A stretch of 64,000 nucleotides of DNA from Mycolicibacterium sp. P1-18 (lineage in GTDB: Bacteria > Actinomycetota > Actinomycetes > Mycobacteriales > Mycobacteriaceae), in the NCBI RefSeq assembly GCF_008329535.1, contig NZ_NPKR01000014.1, positions 62,001 to 126,000 on the forward strand. The letters are read 5' to 3'. The notes beneath the pieces were generated by a model. It did no database searches, was not told where the DNA came from, and was given only the letters and a program-made list of their open reading frames with translations. Below, one piece after another: positions 32,165 through 44,663 of this stretch (positions are counted from its first letter, which is position 1; the number at the start of each line of letters is the position of its first letter). The position numbers were made by a program, and so were the translations under genes.

Positions 32165-33137
32165 CCCCGTCGAACAGTCCCGTCACAGAGCCGTTCTCGA
32201 ATACCGCGCGGATGGTGCTGGCCAGCAGGGGCGCAATCGACAACACGGTCAGCTGCGGGAACATCTTGTCCTCGCCGATGGGAAGGGTGTTGGTGACGAC
32301 GACTTCGCGTGCGCCGCTCTCGGCCAGCCGGTCGCGCGCCGGGTCCGACAGCACGCCGTGCGTGGCGGCGATGACGACGTCGGCCGCACCGTCCTGCTTG
32401 AGCAGCTTGACCGCGCCGGCGATCGTGCCGCCGGTGTCGATCATGTCGTCGGTGAGGATGCAGGTCTTGCCCTTGACGTCACCGACCACGCGGTTGGACT
32501 TCACCTGGTTGGGCACCAGGGGATCGCGCGTCTTGTGGATGAAGGCCAGCGGGACGCCGCCGAGCGAATCGGCCCACTTCTCGGCGACGCGCACGCGGCC
32601 GGAGTCGGGGGAGACGACGACCATGTCGTGGCTGGCGTAGTTGTCGCGGATGTACCCGCACAGCAGCGACTGGCCGCGCATGTGGTCGACGGGGCCGTCG
32701 AAGAAGCCCTGGATCTGGTCGGTGTGCAGGTCGACCGAGACGATCCGGTCGGCGCCGGCCGTCTTGTAGAGGTCGGCGACCAGCCGGGCCGAGATGGGCT
32801 CGCGGCCGCGGTGCTTCTTGTCCTGGCGGGCGTAGGGGTAGAACGGCAGGATTGCCGTGATGCGCTTGGCGCTGCCGCGCTTGAGCGCGTCGATCATCAG
32901 CAGTTGTTCCATCAGCCACTTGTTCAGCGGCGCGGGGTGCGACTGCAGCACGAAGGCGTCGCAGCCACGCACCGACTCGTCGAAGCGCACGAAGATCTCG
33001 CCGTTGGCGAAGTCGCGGGCCGTCTGCGCGGTGACGCTGACGTCCAGCTCCTTGGCTACTTGTTCGGCGAGCTCAGGATGCGCACGACCCGAGAACAACA
33101 TCAGGTTCTTGCGATTGTCGGTCCAGTCCGTGGCCAC
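32157..33137 (-). CDS. prsA: ribose-phosphate pyrophosphokinase
   Basis: PrsA makes PRPP from ribose-5-phosphate and ATP, feeding purines, pyrimidines, histidine, tryptophan and decaprenyl-phosphoryl arabinose for the cell wall. The 326-residue protein (same length as Rv1017c) has the catalytic flexible loop region KRITAILPFYPYARQDKKHRGREPISARL, the metal site VDLHTDQIQGFF, and the PRPP loop ILTDDMIDTGGTI. The GTG at 33137 aligns with the M. tuberculosis N-terminus. It lies 91 bases after glmU and probably shares its transcript. Confidence 0.97.
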   Translation of the reverse strand: MATDWTDNRKNLMLFSGRAHPELAEQVAKELDVSVTAQTARDFANGEIFVRFDESVRGCDAFVLQSHPAPLNKWLMEQLLMIDALKRGSAKRITAILPFYPYARQDKKHRGREPISARLVADLYKTAGADRIVSVDLHTDQIQGFFDGPVDHMRGQSLLCGYIRDNYASHDMVVVSPDSGRVRVAEKWADSLGGVPLAFIHKTRDPLVPNQVKSNRVVGDVKGKTCILTDDMIDTGGTIAGAVKLLKQDGAADVVIAATHGVLSDPARDRLAESGAREVVVTNTLPIGEDKMFPQLTVLSIAPLLASTIRAVFENGSVTGLFDGDA

Positions 33138-33228
33138 GTCGAAGCTGCCTTTGCCGTCGGGGATCGATACGGGGCAATGGTACGTAGCGATTCTGGGGAG
33201 CTGTGGCCGGGTTGCCAGAATGCCAACG

Positions 33229-34689
33229 TCAGGTGTCCGACGGGTCGCTTCCGGAGGCGGCCCGGCGGGCGGCTCGGGCCGCGGCGCTGTCCGGACGCTT
33301 GCGCTCCACCCAGCCCTCGATGTTGCGCTGCGGGCCTGCCGAGACGGCCAGTGCGCCGGGCGGCACGTCCTCCCGGACGACGGTGCCCGCACCGGTGTAC
33401 GCGCCGTCGCCGACCGTCACCGGCGCGACGAACATGTTGTCCGAGCCGGTCTTGGCGTGTGACCCAATCGTGGTGCGCTGCTTGACTTCTCCGTCGTAGT
33501 TGACGAAGACGCTCGAGGCGCCGATGTTGGTGTACTCGCCGATGTCGGCGTCGCCGACGTAGGTCAGGTGCGGCACCTTGGTGCCCGCGCCGATGGTCGA
33601 GTTCTTCGTCTCGACGAAGGTGCCGATCTTGCCCTCGGCGCCGAGCTCCGTGCCGGGCCGCAGGTAGGCGTACGGGCCGACGACGGCGTCGTCGCCGATC
33701 ACCGACGACGAGCCGTGCGTGCGGATCACGGTCGCGCCGTCGCCGACGGTGACGCCGGTCAGCGTGGTGTCGGGGCCGATCTGGCAGCGCGCCCCGATGC
33801 GGGTGGTGCCCAGCAGTTGGGTGCCGGGGGCGATGACGGTGTCGCGGCCGACGGTCACGTCGACGTCGACCCACGTGGTGGCGGGGTCGACGACGGTCAC
33901 GCCGCTGCGCTGGAGGGCGGCGACGATGCGGCGGTTGAGCTCGGCGTGCAGTTCGGCCAGCTGGACGCGGTCGTTGACCCCGGCGACCAGTGCGCTGTCG
34001 TCGACGTGGCGGCCGCGGACGGTCTCGTGGTCGCGGCGCAGGATCTCGACGGCGTCGGTGAGGTAGAGCTCGCGCTGGGCGTTGTCGGAGCGCAGCTGGG
34101 TCAGAGCCCGGCGCAGGGCGGCGGCGTCGAAGGCGTAGACCGCCGCGTTGACCTCGCGGATCGCCCGCTGGGACTCCGTCGCGTCGGCCTGCTCGACGAT
34201 GCTCGTCACCTCGCCGTCCTGCGTGCGCAGGATGCGGCCGTAGCCGGTCGGGTCGGCCAGCGTGGTGGTCAGCAGCGTCGCGGCGGTCGACCGGCCGACG
34301 TGGTCGTCGATGAGGCCCGCGAGGGTGTCGGAGTCCAACAGGGGAACGTCGCTGGCCGTGATGACGACCGTGCCGGCGAAGTCGGCGGGAACCGCGGCGA
34401 GTCCGCAGCCGACGGCGTGGCCGGTGCCCAGCTGTTCGTCCTGGACCGCGATCTCGATGGGCCGGCCCAGGTCGTCGGCCAGCCCGTTGACGGCGGGGAT
34501 CACGTGGTCGCGGCCCGTGCCGACGACGACCACCAGGTGTTTGGGCGAGACCTTCGCGATCGCGTGCAGGGTGTGCGACAGCATGCTGCGGCCGGCCAGC
34601 GTGTGCAGCATCTTGGGGATGTCGGACTTCATCCTGGTGCCCGCGCCCGCGGCCAGGACGATCACCGCGGTTTCGCCTCGTGTCGCCAT
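33229..34689 (-). CDS. glmU: bifunctional glucosamine-1-phosphate acetyltransferase / UDP-GlcNAc pyrophosphorylase
   Basis: GlmU acetylates GlcN-1-P and then joins it to UTP, giving UDP-GlcNAc for peptidoglycan. The 486-residue protein has an N-terminal uridylyltransferase domain (LAAGAGTRMKS loop at about 12-22, then GTGHAVGCGL) and a C-terminal left-handed beta-helix with hexapeptide repeats from about 265 (GRDTVIAPGTQLLG, IGPDTTLTG). The acetyl-CoA region includes NYDGEVKQRTTIGSHAKTGSDN. GAAGGAGG eight bases upstream of the ATG is a very strong ribosome site. Equivalent to Rv1018c. Confidence 0.97.
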   Translation of the reverse strand: MATRGETAVIVLAAGAGTRMKSDIPKMLHTLAGRSMLSHTLHAIAKVSPKHLVVVVGTGRDHVIPAVNGLADDLGRPIEIAVQDEQLGTGHAVGCGLAAVPADFAGTVVITASDVPLLDSDTLAGLIDDHVGRSTAATLLTTTLADPTGYGRILRTQDGEVTSIVEQADATESQRAIREVNAAVYAFDAAALRRALTQLRSDNAQRELYLTDAVEILRRDHETVRGRHVDDSALVAGVNDRVQLAELHAELNRRIVAALQRSGVTVVDPATTWVDVDVTVGRDTVIAPGTQLLGTTRIGARCQIGPDTTLTGVTVGDGATVIRTHGSSSVIGDDAVVGPYAYLRPGTELGAEGKIGTFVETKNSTIGAGTKVPHLTYVGDADIGEYTNIGASSVFVNYDGEVKQRTTIGSHAKTGSDNMFVAPVTVGDGAYTGAGTVVREDVPPGALAVSAGPQRNIEGWVERKRPDSAAARAARRAASGSDPSDT

Positions 34690-34711
34690 CTGCAGGCCTC
34701 CTTCGTGCGAT

Positions 34712-34754
34712 TTCGGCGTGATAGACGGCGCTCACCGCCGCTCAGCACGCCGAA
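34712..34754 (-). terminator. hairpin downstream of tRNA-Gln
   Basis: Perfect 9-base arms (TTCGGCGTG at 34712-34720 and its complement at 34746-34754) enclose a smaller GC hairpin. It lies between the tRNA-Gln gene and glmU on the same strand and may separate their transcripts. No U-run is present. Confidence 0.5.
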
Positions 34755-34799
34755 GTCGCCGCCTCGTGCTCCGTATCAAGGGTCGCTCGGCAAGCCTCG

Positions 34800-34871
34800 C
34801 TCCGTCGCCAGGACTCGAACCTGAACTATCTGAACCAAAATCAGAGGTGCTGCCGATTACACCACGACGGA
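34800..34871 (-). tRNA. tRNA-Gln (anticodon UUG)
   Basis: The minus strand folds into a full cloverleaf. The acceptor TCCGTCG pairs with CGACGGA, there is a D arm with GTAATCGGCAGC, and the anticodon stem TCTGA/TCAGA encloses loop TTTTGGT with anticodon TTG. The T arm has CAGG TTCGAGT CCTG, and G is the discriminator. CCA is not encoded. The length is 72 bases. Confidence 0.96.
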
Positions 34872-34899
34872 CTGCGGGAGTGACTTTAGTCGACTCGCC

Positions 34900-34905
34900 T
34901 AGGCT
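34900..34905 (+). promoter_or_regulatory. -10 element of leaderless TetR gene
   Basis: TAGGCT, six bases, then the GTG at 34912. A small palindrome AGTCGACT lies just upstream (near 34888-34895) and may be part of an autoregulatory operator. Confidence 0.45.
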
Positions 34906-34911
34906 GGAGAC

Positions 34912-35550
34912 GTGGCAGCGCCGGAGAAGGAGGTGCGCGCACCCCGTGCGCGCATGACGGGCACCGAACGGCGCCAGCAGCTCATCGAGATCGCCAAGTC
35001 GCTGTTCGCCGAGCGCGGGTACGACGCGACGTCCATCGAGGAGATCGCCCAGCGGGCCAACGTGTCCAAGCCGGTCGTCTACGAGCACTTCGGCGGCAAG
35101 GAGGGGCTCTACGCCGTCGTCGTCGACCGCGAGATGTCGGCGCTGCTCGACGGCATCACCTCCTCGCTGACCAACAACCGGTCCCGGGTGCGGGTCGAAC
35201 GGGTGGCGCTGGCCCTGCTGACCTACGTCGAGGAGCGCACCGACGGCTTCCGGATCCTCATCCGCGACTCCCCGGCCAGCATCGCCTCCGGCACGTATTC
35301 GAGCCTGCTCAACGACGCAGTGAGCCAGGTGGCGTCGATCCTGGCCGGTGACTTCTCCCGCCGGGGACTGGATCCCGAACTGGCTCCGCTCTACGCCCAG
35401 GCGCTGGTCGGGTCGGTGTCGATGACCGCGCAGTGGTGGTTGGACACCAGGGAGCCGAAGAAGGAAGTCGTGGCCGCCCACCTGGTCAACCTGATGTGGA
35501 ACGGGCTCACGCACCTCGAAGCCGACCCGGAACTGCACGACCAGCACTAG
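34912..35550 (+). CDS. TetR-family transcriptional regulator (Rv1019-like)
   Basis: The 212-residue regulator has an N-terminal helix-turn-helix (residues about 20-66: QQLIEIAKSLFAERGYDATSIEEIAQRANVSKPVVYEHFGGKEGLYAVV) and a helical ligand-binding region. It sits between tRNA-Gln and mfd, as Rv1019 does, and Rv1019 is reported to autoregulate and to influence the downstream mfd-mazG region in M. tuberculosis. The start is GTG, preceded by a leaderless-type promoter. The ligand is unknown. Confidence 0.92.
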   Translation: MAAPEKEVRAPRARMTGTERRQQLIEIAKSLFAERGYDATSIEEIAQRANVSKPVVYEHFGGKEGLYAVVVDREMSALLDGITSSLTNNRSRVRVERVALALLTYVEERTDGFRILIRDSPASIASGTYSSLLNDAVSQVASILAGDFSRRGLDPELAPLYAQALVGSVSMTAQWWLDTREPKKEVVAAHLVNLMWNGLTHLEADPELHDQH

Positions 35551-35654
35551 CCGGGCGCCTCGAATGGCCAGTTGAGACACGGTTTTTCGACGTCATCGCG
35601 GGGTAAGTGGCCACTGGGCGTCCACGACGCGACGACGACTAGACTGGGAGCACA

Positions 35655-39283
<3,629 letters not shown>

Positions 39284-39287
<4 letters not shown>

Positions 39288-40267
39288 GCGCCGCGTCGAC
39301 CGTCGTCCTGGTCGACCCGCGCCGGCCGTCGCTGATGCCCGTCGAGGCGGTGGCGCTGCTCGCCGGCGACGTGCAGTACACCGAGGAGATGCCGGTCAAG
39401 GTGCCGTGGTCGTTGCCGGCGTGCCGGCCGGCGTATCTGGGCGAGGACGCCCCGGTGCTGTTGTCGTCGGACCCGAATCACCCGGTGGTCAAGGCCCGGC
39501 TGGCCGCGGGGGCGACGCTGATCTGCACGCCCCCACCGCCGCCCGGTGAGCGACTGGTCGACGCGGTGGCCATCATGGACACGCTGCGCACCGCCGGGCC
39601 GTGGGAGGGCGAGCAGACCCACGAGTCGCTGCGGCGCTATTTGCTCGAAGAGGTCTACGAGCTGTTCGACGCGGTCCGCATCGGCAACGCCGACGAGCTG
39701 CGCGAAGAGCTCGGCGACGTGTTGCTGCAGGTGCTGTTTCACGCCCGCATCGCCGAGGACGCCGACGAGCTGCCGTTCGGCATCGACGAGGTGGCCGACG
39801 CGCTGGTGCGCAAGCTCTCCAACCGGGTCCCGGGAGTGCTTGCCGGAGAAGCGATCTCGCTCGACGATCAGTTGGCGCAGTGGGAGGAGCGCAAGGCGCT
39901 GGAGGTCAAGGTGAAGGCGCGCGGTTCGGTCATGGACGACGTGCCGACCGCTCAGCCCGCGCTGGCGCTGGCGAACAAGGTGCTCGAGCGGGCCACCGCG
40001 GCTGGGCTGCCCGCCGATCTGTTGCCCGAGGGCCTGGTGGCCATCGGTGCGACGTTCGGCAGCGATCCCGAAAGCGCCGTGCGCGCAGAGGCGTTGGACT
40101 TCGTCGACGTGGTCCGCAAGGTGGAGCAGAGCATCCTCGCGAGCCGTCGCAGTGCCGAGGACGCCCCCGATCTCGGTGACGGCGGACTCGGCGCCGTCAC
40201 CGAGGAGGAGTGGCGGGCGCACTGGCCGACCGACGAGGGTCAGGACAGCAGCGTCGAGCCCCAGTAG
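39284..40267 (+). CDS. mazG: nucleoside triphosphate pyrophosphohydrolase MazG
   Basis: MazG hydrolyses NTPs, especially damaged or non-canonical ones, to monophosphates. The 327-residue protein has a mycobacterial N-terminal region of about 90 residues and a MazG domain with the metal-binding helix pattern EExxE then ExxD (LLEEVYELFDA, ELREELGDVLLQ; residues about 118-150). In M. tuberculosis the enzyme counters oxidised nucleotides. GTG at 39284 overlaps the mfd stop, so repair and pool-cleaning genes are coupled. It ends 28 bases inside the convergent DyP gene. Equivalent to Rv1021. Confidence 0.95.
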
Positions 40268-41556
40268 GCGGACGCGTCGCCATCGCGAAGCCCCGGCGGG
40301 CAGGCGAACAGGGCGGTCCCCGTGTGGGTGATGTACTCGTTGAGGGCGTCGCGCCGCGACAGTTCCATCTGCATCGGAACGAAGGACGTCCGCGGGTCGC
40401 GCACGAACGCGATGAAGAACAACCCGGCGTCCAGGTGGCCGAAACCGTCCGTGCCGTCGGTGAAGTTGTATCCCCGGCGCAGGATCTCGATGCCGTTGAG
40501 GTTCTCCTTCGACGCCAGCCGCACGTGGGCGGCCATGTCGATCAGCGGCGTGCCCTTCGAGCTCTTCGTGGTGAAGTCGAGGGCGTCGAACTCGTCGGCG
40601 TAGCCGATCGGCGCGCCGGTGCCCTTCAGCCGTCCGATGACCCGCTCCTGCTCCAGAAGCGTGGTGCGGTCCCAGTTCTCGATGCGCATCCGGATGCGGC
40701 GGGTCACCAGGTAGGAGCCGCCGGTCATCCACGCGGGCCCGTCGCCGTCGGCCACCCAGACGTGGTCGTCGAGGGCGCCGGTGTCCTCCGCCTTCAGGTT
40801 GGACGTTCCGTCCTTGAACCCGAACAGATTTCGCGGGGTGGCCTGCTCGCGCGTGGTCGACGACGTGCGGCCGAAGCCCAGCTGCGAGTAGCGCACCGCG
40901 GCCGTGCCGAACGCGACGCGGGCCAGGTTGCGGATGGCGTGCACGGCCACCTGCGGATCGTTCGCGCAGGCCTGGACGCAGATGTCGCCGTGACTCCTGG
41001 CCGGATCCATCGTCTCGTTGGGGAACTTCGGCAGGTCGATCAACGCCTCCGGACGCTTGTCGGCGACGCCGAAGCGGTCCTTGCCGTCCTTGGTGAAGAA
41101 CGTCGGACCGAAGCCGACCGTCAGGGTGAGCTGGGACGCCGGAAGACCAAGGGCCTCACCGGTGTCCGCAGGTGGGGCATAGGGGTTGAGGCCGACGGCG
41201 CCGTCGCGGACGGCCTCCTGGGCGAGCGTCATCCGCTCGGCCATTTCGGTCCACTCCTTGAGCATCGCCACGACGTCGTCCCGGTCGTCGGTGGTGACGT
41301 CGAAGGAGCAGAAGTGCATGCGGTCCTGCGCCGCGGTGACGATGCCCGCCTGACGCTCGCCGCGGAAGGGCACCGAGTTCTGCAGCTCCGCGGTGCCCGT
41401 ACTGGCCGCCGACGCGCGGCCGGCCAGCGCCCCCGCGCCCGCGGCGCCGACCACCGCGGCGGTAACCCCCGCCGCGCCGAACAACTTTCGGCGCGACAGT
41501 CCGGCGGGGGGTACCTCCGCTGCGTCGTCTGGTCTTCTACTGTCCTGCGATGACAC
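40240..41556 (-). CDS. efeB: Tat-exported dye-decolorizing peroxidase, EfeB
   Basis: The 438-residue haem peroxidase is the third part of an EfeUOB iron uptake system. A twin-arginine signal is visible (SRRKLFGAAGVTAAVVGAAG, residues about 21-40), so it is exported folded. The DyP signature GFKDGTSNL has the catalytic Asp (GxxDG), and the haem-ligand His and distal Arg regions follow (DDHVWVADG; SYLVTRRIRMRIENWD). The GTG start at 41556 lies 20 bases inside the efeO end. In other bacteria EfeB oxidises ferrous iron or takes iron from haem for EfeU. Confidence 0.92.
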   Translation of the reverse strand: MSSQDSRRPDDAAEVPPAGLSRRKLFGAAGVTAAVVGAAGAGALAGRASAASTGTAELQNSVPFRGERQAGIVTAAQDRMHFCSFDVTTDDRDDVVAMLKEWTEMAERMTLAQEAVRDGAVGLNPYAPPADTGEALGLPASQLTLTVGFGPTFFTKDGKDRFGVADKRPEALIDLPKFPNETMDPARSHGDICVQACANDPQVAVHAIRNLARVAFGTAAVRYSQLGFGRTSSTTREQATPRNLFGFKDGTSNLKAEDTGALDDHVWVADGDGPAWMTGGSYLVTRRIRMRIENWDRTTLLEQERVIGRLKGTGAPIGYADEFDALDFTTKSSKGTPLIDMAAHVRLASKENLNGIEILRRGYNFTDGTDGFGHLDAGLFFIAFVRDPRTSFVPMQMELSRRDALNEYITHTGTALFACPPGLRDGDASAYWGSTLLS

Positions 41557-42709
41557 CCTGCACCTGGCTGACTTCCTTGCTCAGCGCGTCGATCGAGCGG
41601 GAAAGCTCTTGGCGCTGCGGTTCGGTGACGGTGTCGTACAGGACGAATCCGTCACCCTGACGGTACTTCTGCAGCAGCGCCTCGGACTCGGCGAAGCGCT
41701 GGTCGACCTTCTTGCCGAGGTCGGCGTTGCGCTCGTCGAGGATGGGTCGCACCGAGGACACCGCGGTCTGCGAGCCCTGCAGGTTGGCCTCGAAGTCCCA
41801 CAGGTCGGTGTGGCTGAAGATGTCCTCCTCGCCGCTGATCTTGCTGGAGGCGATCTCGTCGAGCAGGCCCTGGGCGCCGCCGGCGATCTGGGTGGAGTCG
41901 ACGGCGAAGTCGGGTGCCTTAACGCCGTCGTTGAGTTCCTTGACGTCGGCGACGAGCTGATCGGCCAGCGCGTTGGCGTCTGGCTGCAGCCCGGTGACCC
42001 ACAGTTGCTTCTCCAGCGCGTGGAAGCCGGTCCACTTCTGGCCGGGCTCCAGGTCTGCCTCACGGAGGTCGATGCGGGGGTCGAGGTCGTCGGGGAACGA
42101 CTCGGCGACGGGCTCGATGCGCTCGTAATAGGTGCGGGCGATCGGGTATTGGGCCTTGGCGGCGTTGACGTCGCCCTTCTTGATCGCCGCGACGAACACG
42201 TCGACGGCCGGGATCAGCGCCTCGGTCTGGCTGTTCACGTACCGCTTGTAGTTGTCGGCGGCTTCCTTGAACTTGCCCTCGGTGTCGACCTGGACGGCGT
42301 CGCCGGTGACGGTGAAGTCGCCGCGCAGGCCGTCGCCGATCATGCCCGGCTTGCACGCGGTCTGGTACTTGCCCGGCTCGGTGAGCTGGACGATGAGCTT
42401 GCGCTCGAGTCCGGGGGAGATGTTCTCGACCTCGCCCATGACCCGATCACCGGCACCGTAGACGTAGAACTCGGTGACCTTGGTGCCGTTGTTGGTGATG
42501 ACGAAGGTGCTGGGGCCGGTGGCGGATTCGGTGCCCGACAGTTCGCACGTCGTGTCCGAGGCGTCGACCGTGATCTGCGCCGGGGCGTTCGCGCCGCTGC
42601 TGGCCGGTGTCTGGCTTTCCTTGGCCTGGCATCCCACGAGGGAGATGCCCGTCAGTACGGCGGCCGCGGCGGCGGCGCCCGTCCTCGCAGTTAGCGGAGA
42701 GACGATCAC
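41537..42709 (-). CDS. efeO: iron-uptake lipoprotein EfeO
   Basis: The 390-residue precursor has a signal ending GISLVGC, so a lipid-anchored external protein is likely. Residues about 45-130 form a cupredoxin-like domain (ITVDASDTTCELSG to GKYQTACKPGM). Residues about 150-390 form the M75 peptidase-like helical domain with the metal-binding HxxE motif in FHALEKQLW. EfeO is thought to collect iron and pass it to EfeU. GTG at 42709 overlaps the efeU stop (GTGA). Confidence 0.93.
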   Translation of the reverse strand: MIVSPLTARTGAAAAAAVLTGISLVGCQAKESQTPASSGANAPAQITVDASDTTCELSGTESATGPSTFVITNNGTKVTEFYVYGAGDRVMGEVENISPGLERKLIVQLTEPGKYQTACKPGMIGDGLRGDFTVTGDAVQVDTEGKFKEAADNYKRYVNSQTEALIPAVDVFVAAIKKGDVNAAKAQYPIARTYYERIEPVAESFPDDLDPRIDLREADLEPGQKWTGFHALEKQLWVTGLQPDANALADQLVADVKELNDGVKAPDFAVDSTQIAGGAQGLLDEIASSKISGEEDIFSHTDLWDFEANLQGSQTAVSSVRPILDERNADLGKKVDQRFAESEALLQKYRQGDGFVLYDTVTEPQRQELSRSIDALSKEVSQVQGVIAGQ

Positions 42710-43662
42710 GTGTTCGACCTTTCGGATGCGGTGGGGCGTTCTGACTCGTGGGAGTCGGAACTGGTGGAGGGGGAGTCCGGCGGAGGAGTGCCCGCCGGCT
42801 TCGCGGGCGCCTTGGTGGGGCGCAGGAAGACGGTGAGAACGACGACGAGGTAGAGCGCCCACCCGAGGAACTGCAGCCAGGTCGGCGTCGGCGTGACGTT
42901 GAAGACGCCCTGGATGACCTGTCCGTACCAGGAGGACCAGTCGAACCACGAGCTGATGTCGAACGGGCGGCTGGTCAGGCCCGGGAGCCAGCCGACGGTC
43001 TGCAGCGCGCCGATGCCGTAGGACAGGATGCCCGCGGCGACGACGACGAGGAATGCGCCGGTGTAGGAGAAGAACTTCGCCAGGTTGATGCGCAGCGCGC
43101 CCTTGTACATCCCGAAGGCGATCACCACGGCGACGGCGACGCCGACGATGAGACCCGTCAGCGGCCAGAGCGTCTTGGCCTCGGCGAAGCCGACCATGAA
43201 CAGTGCGGTCTCGACGCCCTCGCGGCCGACGGCCAGGAACGACAGCGACAGCACGGCGAACGCACCGGCTTCGAGGGCCTTGGACATCTCGCCCCGCAGG
43301 TGTCCGGACATGCCGGCGGCGGCCTTGCGCATCCAGAGCACCATCGTCGTGACGATGGCGACGGCGACCAGCGAGGCGACACCCGCGATGGCCTCGGCGC
43401 CCAGACCGGAGATGGTGCTGGTGCCGAACTGGATGACCAGGAACACCACGATGGTCATGACGATCGCCGCGCCGACGCCCAACCAGACCCACTTGAGGGC
43501 GTCGCGCCGGTCGGACTTCACCAGGAACGCCACCAGGATCGTGACGACGATGGCGGCTTCCAGACCTTCGCGGACACCGATCAGCGCGCTGCCGAAGAGT
43601 TGAGAGGTGACGCTGGGGCCCGCAGCCAGCAGCGACACCGAGAGGTCTCCGACCGCGGTCAT
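42706..43662 (-). CDS. efeU: FTR1-family iron permease EfeU
   Basis: The 318-residue membrane protein has seven predicted spans and two REGLE-type iron-binding motifs: REGLE at residues 31-35 and REGVE in AVGREGVETALF. These glutamates carry iron through the membrane in yeast Ftr1 and E. coli EfeU. The C-terminus is proline-rich and cytosolic. ATG at 43662 has AAGGA eight bases upstream. It is the first gene of efeUOB and lies downstream of an iron-box candidate at 43715-43733. No such operon sits here in M. tuberculosis. Confidence 0.95.
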   Translation of the reverse strand: MTAVGDLSVSLLAAGPSVTSQLFGSALIGVREGLEAAIVVTILVAFLVKSDRRDALKWVWLGVGAAIVMTIVVFLVIQFGTSTISGLGAEAIAGVASLVAVAIVTTMVLWMRKAAAGMSGHLRGEMSKALEAGAFAVLSLSFLAVGREGVETALFMVGFAEAKTLWPLTGLIVGVAVAVVIAFGMYKGALRINLAKFFSYTGAFLVVVAAGILSYGIGALQTVGWLPGLTSRPFDISSWFDWSSWYGQVIQGVFNVTPTPTWLQFLGWALYLVVVLTVFLRPTKAPAKPAGTPPPDSPSTSSDSHESERPTASERSNT

Positions 43663-43714
43663 GCACTCGTCCTTGCTCAGAATGGGGCGTTAACCCAGTG
43701 TTGGCTAGCCATAG

Positions 43715-43733
43715 CTAGGTGTGGCTCACCTTA
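43715..43733. promoter_or_regulatory. candidate IdeR iron box upstream of efeUOB
   Basis: CTAGGTGTGGCTCACCTTA matches the 19-base IdeR consensus TTAGGTTAGGCTAACCTAA at 14 positions. On the minus strand it lies between a -35-like TTGCTA (43739-43734) and a -10-like TAGCTA (43717-43712), so iron-loaded IdeR would block efeU transcription. A second small palindrome, TGGCTAGCCA, lies at 43702-43711. Confidence 0.7.
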
Positions 43734-43802
43734 GCAAGGTGGGCGGCGCAGCGGCACGCCCCGTCGAGCGTCGAGACGGGGCACTGCCGGACGCGTGGGA
43801 CG

Positions 43803-44567
43803 ATGGCAGGAGTCCGGAAGCGTCGAGGGAGTGCGGTGTCGTCAGTGCGTTGGCTGCGGGCCGTCGTGGTCGCCGTCGCCGCAGCGCTGCTGATGGCGTC
43901 CTCGTGCTCGTTCCAGACGGGCATCCCGATTCCCGATGGCGTCCCGCCGCCGGCGGGTGATCCGGTGCCGCAGGTGGACACGCACGCCAAGGGCCGGCCC
44001 GCCGACCAACTGCGCGAATGGGCCTCGGAACGCTCCGCCGCGCTCGGCATCCCCGCGACGTCACTGGAGGCGTACGCCTACGCCGCGCGCGTCGCCGAGG
44101 TCGAGAATCCCAAGTGCCACCTGGCGTGGACCACGCTGGCGGGCATCGGGATGGTCGAGAGCCACCACGGCACCTACCGCGGTGCGACCGTCGCCCCCGA
44201 CGGCGACGTCACCCCGCCGATCCGCGGGGTCCGGCTCGACGGCTCGCTGGGCAACATGTCCATCCCGGACACCGACGGCGGCAAGCTGGACGGCGACCCG
44301 CTGATGGACCGGGCGATGGGCCCCATGCAGTTCATCCCGGCGACGTGGGAGCTCTACGGGGTCGACGCCAACAACGACGGCGTCGTCAGTGCCGACAACA
44401 TCGACGACGCGGCACTCTCGGCGGCGGGATACCTGTGCTGGCGCGGCAAGGACCTCGCCACGCCGCGGGGCTGGATGGACGCGCTGCGGGCCTACAACCT
44501 GTCCGACCAGTACGCCAGGACGGTGCGCGACTGGGCCACCGCCTATGCCGACGGGCACTCGCTGTAA
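43803..44567 (+). CDS. lpqU: LpqU-like lytic transglycosylase lipoprotein
   Basis: The 254-residue precursor has an N-terminal hydrophobic segment ending ALLMASSC; the lipobox is weak, so lipidation is uncertain. The catalytic domain is of the MltB/SLT type, with Glu in GIGMVESHHGTYRG, the MGPMQFIPATWELYG motif, and the C-terminal helix LRAYNLSDQYA. It would cleave peptidoglycan glycan strands outside the membrane. It diverges from efeU and precedes eno, as Rv1022 does. The start is ATG 43803; a GTG at about 43836 is an alternative. Confidence 0.87.
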   Translation: MAGVRKRRGSAVSSVRWLRAVVVAVAAALLMASSCSFQTGIPIPDGVPPPAGDPVPQVDTHAKGRPADQLREWASERSAALGIPATSLEAYAYAARVAEVENPKCHLAWTTLAGIGMVESHHGTYRGATVAPDGDVTPPIRGVRLDGSLGNMSIPDTDGGKLDGDPLMDRAMGPMQFIPATWELYGVDANNDGVVSADNIDDAALSAAGYLCWRGKDLATPRGWMDALRAYNLSDQYARTVRDWATAYADGHSL

Positions 44568-44608
44568 CGCTCCCGGCGTCTGTTTCGGCATCGGTAAAGC
44601 GCACGCTC

Positions 44609-44614
44609 TAGGCT
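44609..44614 (+). promoter_or_regulatory. -10 element upstream of eno
   Basis: TAGGCT fits the mycobacterial -10 pattern and would give a leader of about 43 bases before the eno GTG. No good -35 is visible. Confidence 0.4.
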
Positions 44615-44663
44615 GTGTCCTTGCACGACCAGTCCGCAGCCAGCACCACGCGAGGAGACACCA

